From Nocardia sp. NBC_01329 (lineage in GTDB: Bacteria > Actinomycetota > Actinomycetes > Mycobacteriales > Mycobacteriaceae), in the NCBI RefSeq assembly GCF_035956715.1, contig NZ_CP108381.1, positions 2,728,001 through 2,792,000 of the forward strand: DNA of 64,000 nucleotides. The letters are read 5' to 3'. The notes under the pieces are model-generated. The model saw nothing but the letters and a program-made list of their open reading frames with translations, had not been told where the DNA came from and did not search any database. Within the stretch, counting starts at the first letter, position 1. Every line of letters begins with the position of its first letter. Position numbers and translations under genes: made by a program. Below are positions 58,880-64,000 of the stretch, piece by piece.

Positions 58880-59961
58880 GCGCTTCCGGCAAGATCCGGG
58901 TTTTCCAGGTCGCCACCGGCAATCTCGGAACCGAGATGGTCGGGCGGATCCGCGACCATCCCGATCTCGAACTCGTCGGACTGCACTGCTACACCCCGGA
59001 TAAGATCGGCCGGGATGCCGGCGAGATCACCGGTATCGAGCCGGTCGGTGTCACGGCCACCGGCACGGTCGAACAGATCCTCGACGCACGGCCGGATGTC
59101 CTCACCTTTCACGGCGTCTTCCCTGATGAAGACCTCTACGAGAAGGTGCTCGAAGCCGGGATAAACGTGGTGACCACCGCGGACTGGATCACCGGGTTCC
59201 ATCGTGACAGCAACCACCCGCACCCGTCGGGACGTAAGGTCAGCGAGATCATCCAAACCGCTTGTGAGCGAGGCGATTCGACGTTCTACGGCACCGGGAT
59301 GAATCCGGGCCTGGCCCAGATCCTCGGCATCGTGCACACCGCGGATGTCGCGCGGATCGAGAACATCACCGTCACCGAATCGGTCGACGTGTCCTGTCAC
59401 CATTCGGTCGATACCTGGAAGGCCGTGGGCTACGGCCGCCCGGTCGACGACCCGACCATTCCCGATTCGCTGCACAAGCACACCGCGGTCTTCGCCGATT
59501 CGGTGTACCTGATGGCCGATGCCTTCGATCTCGAACTGGACGAGGTCGCCTTCCACTACGAACTCGGCGCCTGCACCGAGGATGTCGATCTGGGCTGGTA
59601 CGTCCTGCCCAAGGGCTCACTCGGCGCCAACTACATCAAATATCAGGGCATGGTCGACGGGGTCCCGCGGGTGGAATCCCACCTCGAATGGCAGATGACC
59701 CCGCGTACCGACCCCGCCTGGAACATCCAGGGCTGCTACATCACCCAGATCACCGGCGACCCGAGTATCTACAGCAAACATATGATCTTCCCGCGCAAGG
59801 GTTTCGACCTGTCGAACCCCGAGAACTTCGCCTCGATCGGAATGACCGTCACCGGTTTACCCGCGCTCAACTCGATCAGGTCCGTGGTCGCGGCCCGCCC
59901 CGGCATCATCACCAGCGCCGACCTGCCGCTGCGGGCCTTCGCCGGTCGCTTCGATATCTGA
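58876..59961 (+). CDS. Dihydrodipicolinate-reductase-like NAD(P)H-dependent protein
   Basis: A 361-residue protein with a Rossmann N-terminus (KIRVFQVATGNLGTEMVGRI, LVGLHCYTPDKIGRDAGEIT) and a C-terminal domain of the amine dehydrogenase/DapB-like type common in actinobacteria (FYGTGMNPGLAQILGIVHTA, SVDVSCHHSVDTWKAVGYG). Such genes often accompany Rieske oxygenases in mycobacteria; the reaction is unknown. ATG 58876 overlaps the oxygenase stop (ATGA), so the two act together, possibly on the same substrate. Confidence 0.88.
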   Translation: MSASGKIRVFQVATGNLGTEMVGRIRDHPDLELVGLHCYTPDKIGRDAGEITGIEPVGVTATGTVEQILDARPDVLTFHGVFPDEDLYEKVLEAGINVVTTADWITGFHRDSNHPHPSGRKVSEIIQTACERGDSTFYGTGMNPGLAQILGIVHTADVARIENITVTESVDVSCHHSVDTWKAVGYGRPVDDPTIPDSLHKHTAVFADSVYLMADAFDLELDEVAFHYELGACTEDVDLGWYVLPKGSLGANYIKYQGMVDGVPRVESHLEWQMTPRTDPAWNIQGCYITQITGDPSIYSKHMIFPRKGFDLSNPENFASIGMTVTGLPALNSIRSVVAARPGIITSADLPLRAFAGRFDI

Positions 59962-60114
59962 AGGGCGTATCTGCTGAGTCCCATCCTTTCCCGACCGGCG
60001 GACATGCCGGTGCCTGACCGGCGGGTGGGTGCCCCGAACCGGGCCGGGTCCGCGAACCCGGGCGGCCGGTCGGACGCCGACGCCGCAGGCCGCCGAACCC
60101 GCGCCGGCGTGAAT

Positions 60115-60477
60115 TCAGCCGAAGAGCGCGTGTGTGGCGGCGTAGCCGAGTATCGCCGCGACCAGCCCCGCGGCGATACTGGCGGCTGCGTAGCCGATCG
60201 CGTGCCGGTAGGCGTGCTGTTCGGTCAGCCGCACCGTTTCGTAGGAGAAGGTGCTGTAGGTGGTGAAGGCGCCGCAGAACCCGGTGCCCGCGAGAATCGT
60301 CCACACGGCGGATAGTCCCGCGCCGGTGAGAGCTCCCAGAACGAGGCATCCGGAGACATTGACCACGAAGGTGCCCCACGGAAACCGGCTGGTGTGCCGC
60401 GCTTGTACGGCCCGGTCCAGCAGGTAGCGCAGTGGCGCGCCGACCGCGGCCCCGGCGATCACCAGCAGTACATTCAT
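60115..60477 (-). CDS. crcB: CrcB/Fluc fluoride channel subunit (second gene)
   Basis: A 120-residue, four-helix membrane protein. Fluc signatures are GAPLRYLLDRAV, WGTFVVNVSGCLVLGAL (the Asn of the pore) and GFCGAFTTYSTFSYE (TTYSTF, lining Phe/Thr/Ser track). Fluc proteins export fluoride as dual-topology dimers. ATG 60477 overlaps the stop of the other crcB (ATGA); two tandem genes imply a heterodimer of opposite topology. Confidence 0.94.
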   Translation of the reverse strand: MNVLLVIAGAAVGAPLRYLLDRAVQARHTSRFPWGTFVVNVSGCLVLGALTGAGLSAVWTILAGTGFCGAFTTYSTFSYETVRLTEQHAYRHAIGYAAASIAAGLVAAILGYAATHALFG

Positions 60478-60965
60478 CGCGCTGCTCCCCCGCCGAGGCG
60501 CCTGGCGAGGCCGACGCCGAGCGCGCACGCCGCCACTGCCGCGAAAAGGGTCGATGCCAGATAGGCGGCGCCGATGAGAACAGCGCCGGTGTCGAGCAGG
60601 GCGCGAATATCGTCGGCGTAGGTCGAGAAGGTGGTGAAACCACCCAGGACTCCGACCCCGAGGAACGGGCGCAGCAGCGGATGGGCCGATCGCTGCTCGG
60701 TGATCACGACCATCAGCGCACCGAGCAGGAAACTACCAATGACATTGATGAGCAGAACCATCCACGGAAAGCCTCCCGGTGGCGTGGGCAGGGACCGGAT
60801 CAGTCCATACCGGGCCAGTGCGCCCAGCGCGCCACCGATCGCGATCACGGCGAGGATCGCGCCGTGGGAGCCGGCGAGTTCGGCACGCTGGGGCGCATAC
60901 CCCAGATCGATATCGGGATCCACGGGCAGTGGCGGTCCGTGGACCGGTGGCGGGTCATCGGGCAC
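60474..60965 (-). CDS. crcB: CrcB/Fluc fluoride channel subunit (first gene)
   Basis: A 163-residue, four-helix protein with GALARYGLIRSL, WMVLLINVIGSFLLGAL and GVLGGFTTFSTYADD (TTFSTY). It has a polar N-terminal extension of about 35 residues (starting MPDDPPPVHGPPLP) not present in its partner. GTG 60965 follows GGAGACC. It forms a likely heterodimeric fluoride exporter with the downstream gene. No fluoride riboswitch was recognised upstream. Confidence 0.93.
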   Translation of the reverse strand: MPDDPPPVHGPPLPVDPDIDLGYAPQRAELAGSHGAILAVIAIGGALGALARYGLIRSLPTPPGGFPWMVLLINVIGSFLLGALMVVITEQRSAHPLLRPFLGVGVLGGFTTFSTYADDIRALLDTGAVLIGAAYLASTLFAAVAACALGVGLARRLGGGAAR

Positions 60966-61012
60966 AAAGGTCTCCTACTCCACAGCCGCCCGAGGGCGAG
61001 GGGCCGAGTTCG

Positions 61013-61522
61013 TCACCGCGCCCCGTACTGCCCGACCCGGCATGTCTCATCGACGGTGCGAGTGATCGACCAGATCCGCCGGAACCGGGAGACCGCGATC
61101 TTCCACCGGCCGTCCTCGACGACGTAGCTGTCTTCGTATTCGCCGGTGGACAGCGAATCGGTATCGTTGAGCAGATTCACCTGACGGAACTGCAGCGTCC
61201 ACCGCCCGGAGGCGGTGCCGTCGGCGTGCACGGTGATATCGGGGTGCAGACCGTGGTGCATATCGAGCACCGCGTGTTTACCGTCGACCTGCCGCAGGGC
61301 GATGGATTCGAACACCGCCGCCATTCCGTCCGCGTCCGAAACACCCAGTTCACCGTAATCGAGCACCGAACCCTCGGCGACGAAACACTCCCGGAATCGC
61401 GCGGGATCCTTGGCATCGCAGGCGCGGAAGTACCGGTGCTTGAGCGCTTTGATCGCCTCGACCGTCTCCAGCAGGGTGATGCGCTGGGCCAATTCGGACT
61501 CGGGTGACGGTGATCCGGACAT
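61013..61522 (-). CDS. NTF2/SnoaL-like protein
   Basis: A 169-residue NTF2-fold protein: ETVEAIKALKHRYFRACDAKDPARFRECFVAEG, ADGMAAVFESIALRQ, HAVLDMHHGLHPDITVHADG, EDSYVVEDGRWKIAVSRFRR. The pattern matches SnoaL_4-type proteins, which include hydroxylating and isomerising enzymes; activity is not assigned. ATG 61522 has a GAGGAGG ribosome site. It lies 47 bases upstream of the crcB pair, on the same strand, and may be co-transcribed. Confidence 0.85.
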   Translation of the reverse strand: MSGSPSPESELAQRITLLETVEAIKALKHRYFRACDAKDPARFRECFVAEGSVLDYGELGVSDADGMAAVFESIALRQVDGKHAVLDMHHGLHPDITVHADGTASGRWTLQFRQVNLLNDTDSLSTGEYEDSYVVEDGRWKIAVSRFRRIWSITRTVDETCRVGQYGAR

Positions 61523-61776
61523 TCGGCCTCCTCGTTCGGCGGCCGGGTATCCGATCGACGGCCGGCCCGGCCGAACCGGCTCGTACCGCATCACATCACA
61601 TCGCGTCCGGACATTCAGTGCCCGGTTCGCCCGACGGCACCGCAGCGGGCGGTGCCGTTCGACCTCGTACTGGGTGAGGAGAGCCCCGGACCCGCTCCCC
61701 GATGCTCGGCAACGAAGCGCCGGTCGATGCGACGGGTACCTGGACGAATCGCGGCCGACTGATCGTCCGGGCCGGT

Positions 61777-62283
61777 TCAGACCGCCGAGACGATGCCCGC
61801 CCCGGGGATCACCGCGTTGGACTGGGGCGGCGCCTGATACTGCGCACGGTTGTGGGTCACCGTCACCAGCACCGGCCCGGGGCCGGTCGCCACCGGTGCA
61901 CTGGTCGGCAGACTCGCGGCATATTGTTCGCCGCTCGGGATGGCGCCGTCGTTCCAATGCCGCAGATCGACAGTTCCGGCGGCGCCGCTGCTCAGGTTCT
62001 GCCAGTGCACGGTGATCCAGCGGTAGCTGTACTGGTAGTGGTACGGGGCCGGCGCCGGTACTGCGAAGGTGACGGTACCCGGCTGCTCGCCGGTCGTCCC
62101 GACCACGGAAATCGCTTGAAGAAGTCCGCCGGGAACCGCACCCGGTCCGAGCTCCGGTCCGGACACCACCGGAATGGGCAGCGGGGTCACCATGGGTGCC
62201 GCGGTCGCGGTACCCATCGCGGAACCCAGCGCCGACGGTGCGATCAATGCGGCGATCAGAATGGTCCAACGGGTACGAGACAT
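61777..62283 (-). CDS. Secreted hypothetical protein
   Basis: A 168-residue exported protein. The signal peptide (MSRTRWTILIAALIAPSALG, then SAMGTATAA-P) should be cut near residue 29. The mature part is beta-rich: FAVPAPAPYHYQYSYRWITV, HWQNLSSGAAGTVDLRHW, GPGPVLVTVTHNRAQY. This resembles small mycobacterial and nocardial secreted proteins of unknown function. It has no cysteines and no lipobox. ATG 62283 follows GGGAAAGGACC. It is divergent from the methyltransferase-like gene. Confidence 0.8.
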   Translation of the reverse strand: MSRTRWTILIAALIAPSALGSAMGTATAAPMVTPLPIPVVSGPELGPGAVPGGLLQAISVVGTTGEQPGTVTFAVPAPAPYHYQYSYRWITVHWQNLSSGAAGTVDLRHWNDGAIPSGEQYAASLPTSAPVATGPGPVLVTVTHNRAQYQAPPQSNAVIPGAGIVSAV

Positions 62284-62536
62284 GCGGTCCTTTCCCGAGT
62301 CGAATTCCCTGAACAGCGGGTCGTGCCCGGCATCGGATATCCGCCCGCGTGCGGCGTCCGGTGCGGTGGCGACGCCCACCCCGGATGCCCGGTCGACAGT
62401 AGCCGAGCAGACGAGTTCCGGACGCGAGAACTGTGTATTCAAAACGCTCCCCGATCCGGCGCGAGCGAGCGGAACCTCCGGCACATCCGGCCGAAAGCGC
62501 TTTACCCAGTTCCGGCGTGTCTGCAACCATCGCTGG

Positions 62537-63286
62537 GTGCGATCCTTCGATGAACTGGTGAGCGAAGCCGAGGCCGCCGATACCAGCGGCTGGGGCTTCG
62601 GTTGGCTCGACGGACGGGCCACCGAGGAGCGACCGCCCTGGGGTTATGCCCGGCTGCTCGCGCAACGACTGGCCGCGGCACGTTCGGCCCTCGATATCGA
62701 TACCGGCGGTGGCGAGGTCCTGGCCGAGGCCTCCGTGCTGCCGCCATCCATGCACGCGACAGAGTCCTGGCCACCGAATGCCGCACGTGCCCGGCGCAGG
62801 CTGAGTAAACGCGGCGCCGAGATCGTGCAGACCGCGCCCGGTGACTCGCTCCCCTTTCCCGACCGCAGTTTCGACCTCGTGACGGCCCGGCATCCGGTGC
62901 GGCCCGATTGGCCGGAGATCCACCGTGTCCTCGCCGGCGGCGGGCACTATTTCGCCCAGCATGTCGGTCCGGGCTCGGCTTTCGCGCTCATCGAACACTT
63001 CCTCGGCCCGCTCCCCGAGCAGCGGATGCGGCGCGACCCAGCTGGTGAAGCCGCGGCTGCCGAAGCCGCCGGACTGACCGTGGTGGATCTGCGGACCGCG
63101 CGCTGCCGGATGGAGTTCTTCGATATCGGCGCTGTCGTGTGGATCCTGCGCAAATGCGTCTGGTGGGTGCCGGATTTCTCCGTCGACCGATACCGCGATG
63201 TCCTACTCGACCTCGACCGCGGGATGCGCGACGGCTGTCCGTTGGTCGCGTATTCCACCCGGCATCTGATCGATGCTGTCCCGTAA
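62537..63286 (+). CDS. Class I SAM methyltransferase-like protein
   Basis: A 249-residue protein. The SAM-binding strand is ALDIDTGGGEVLAEASVLPP, then SKRGAEIVQTAPGDSLPFPD, RSFDLVTARHPVRPDWPEIH and RVLAGGGHYFAQHVGPGSAF, matching a Methyltransf_11-type fold. The GTG at 62537 begins RSFDELVSEAEAADTSGWGF; the open frame upstream reads as shadow. The substrate is unknown. It is followed 51 bases later by the nitronate monooxygenase-like gene. Confidence 0.85.
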   Translation: MRSFDELVSEAEAADTSGWGFGWLDGRATEERPPWGYARLLAQRLAAARSALDIDTGGGEVLAEASVLPPSMHATESWPPNAARARRRLSKRGAEIVQTAPGDSLPFPDRSFDLVTARHPVRPDWPEIHRVLAGGGHYFAQHVGPGSAFALIEHFLGPLPEQRMRRDPAGEAAAAEAAGLTVVDLRTARCRMEFFDIGAVVWILRKCVWWVPDFSVDRYRDVLLDLDRGMRDGCPLVAYSTRHLIDAVP

Positions 63287-63337
63287 AGTCGGCCGGCGGT
63301 GGCGCGGCTCGCGCCCGGACAGCGAAGGAGGCCGCAG

Positions 63338-64000
63338 GTGGCGGGAACGCCTTGGTCGGACCGGATGGGGTTGTCGGTGCCGATCGTGAACGCCCCGATG
63401 GGCGGGGTGGCCGGTGGGCGCCTCGCGGCCGCCGTATCCGCGGCCGGGGGGCTGGGAATGATCGGCATGGGCAGTTCGGGATCGGTCTCGGCGCTGGAAC
63501 ACGAACTCACACAACTGGACCCGAAACCCACCATGTTCGGGATCGGCACGGTGGCCTGGGTCGTCGAGCGCGAACCCGCACTGCTGGACACCGCCCTGGC
63601 CGCGCGTCCCGCACTGGTCTCGGTCGGGTTCACCGAGGACTGGTCCTGGGTCGACCGCGTGCATGCCGCGGGCGTATCGGCCGTCACCCAGGTCTACGAC
63701 GCGGACCACGCGAGGCGGGCGGCCGCAGCCGGGGTGGACGTCCTGGTTGCCCGGGGCAGCGAGGGCGGAGGTCACGGCGATCCCCGGCTGGGCACCCTCG
63801 CGGTGCTGGACGCGGTTCTCGAAGCAGTGACGGTCCCGGTACTCGCCGCGGGCGGAATCGCCACCGCCCGCGGTCTGGCCGCCGTACTCGCTGCAGGCGC
63901 ATCCGGTGCCTGGCTGGGCACCTGCCTGTCGGTCTGCCCGGAGGCACTCACCCCGGAACCGGCGCGCGAAGCACTGTTGCGGGCACGGGCCACCGATACC
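63338..64000 (+). CDS. Nitronate monooxygenase-like flavoprotein (partial, runs off window)
   Basis: The first 221 residues of a 2-nitropropane dioxygenase/nitronate monooxygenase-family TIM barrel. Features are VPIVNAPMGGVAGGRLAAAV, SAAGGLGMIGMG, VARGSEGGGHGD and VPVLAAGGIATARGLAAVLA with the FMN-phosphate glycines. The catalytic His of nitronate monooxygenases may be that in GGGHGD. GTG 63338 follows GAAGGAGG. The C-terminus lies beyond the window, so completeness is unknown. Confidence 0.9.
   Translation, partial: MAGTPWSDRMGLSVPIVNAPMGGVAGGRLAAAVSAAGGLGMIGMGSSGSVSALEHELTQLDPKPTMFGIGTVAWVVEREPALLDTALAARPALVSVGFTEDWSWVDRVHAAGVSAVTQVYDADHARRAAAAGVDVLVARGSEGGGHGDPRLGTLAVLDAVLEAVTVPVLAAGGIATARGLAAVLAAGASGAWLGTCLSVCPEALTPEPAREALLRARATDT

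Noticed and set aside
60966..61012. Fluoride riboswitch ahead of the crcB pair
   Set aside because: The spacer is only 47 bases and lacks the conserved crcB-motif elements.

Overview
The window is high-GC DNA from an actinobacterium, most likely a mycolic-acid-containing genus such as Nocardia. The grounds are a mycobacteria-type furA-katG operon with its FurA box, a PknK-like kinase, a giant single-chain acyl-CoA carboxylase, DUF1206 and SCO6745-type proteins, a KshA-like Rieske oxygenase, and several leaderless-looking promoters. The genus is an inference. No rRNA, tRNA, CRISPR array or complete insertion sequence was seen.

About 3.5-19.1 kb is the centrepiece: a minus-strand locus for a group 1h-like (actinobacterial, high-affinity type) [NiFe] hydrogenase. 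In transcription order it reads hypA, hypB, then a TGTGA-N6-TCACA Crp-type site, the small and large subunits, a NifU/Rieske-like protein, DUF5947-like, DUF6084-like, a 442-aa conserved protein, a 39-aa membrane microprotein, an acidic protein, a maturation protease, hypC2, hypF, hypC1, hypD, hypE, a NicT nickel transporter and a DUF6390-like protein. Most junctions are 4-base GTGA/ATGA overlaps, so this looks like one coupled assembly line: nickel import, Fe(CN)2CO synthesis, nickel insertion, endoproteolysis and electron transfer. A TetR gene with an operator over its own start codon lies just downstream.

19.7-25.2 kb holds one 1822-aa acyl-CoA carboxylase. 25.3-30.5 kb is a string of small stand-alone genes (OsmC, VOC, SCO6745-type, endonuclease-like, zinc ribbon, CGNR regulator, O-methyltransferase). 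30.6-35.6 kb is a D-galactonate catabolic operon (dgoK-dgoA-dgoD-MFS) divergent from an IclR regulator. 36.1 kb carries a tiny amphipathic acidic peptide gene with its own promoter and a strong terminator. 36.3-40.7 kb has a cupin remnant, a DUF35 protein and a kinase-ATPase-LuxR regulator. 40.9-46.7 kb has katG-furA, a cold-shock-domain protein, an MFS drug exporter and a DUF1206 protein.

47-57 kb is accessory and decaying: a 17-bp tandem repeat, amidohydrolase and VOC fragments, a flavin monooxygenase broken by a perfect 23-bp duplication, TetR-tail and ArsC fragments, interspersed with intact genes (DUF1684, FadR-type regulator with fatty-acid hydroxylase, SnoaL-like protein, secreted protein, MerR/B12-like regulator, ArsR-SRPBCC fusion with a RibD-type reductase).

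57-64 kb holds a TetR regulator divergent from a KshA-like Rieske oxygenase and its reductase-like partner, a CrcB/Fluc fluoride-channel pair, an NTF2-like protein, a secreted protein, a methyltransferase-like protein, and a nitronate monooxygenase-like gene cut by the window end.
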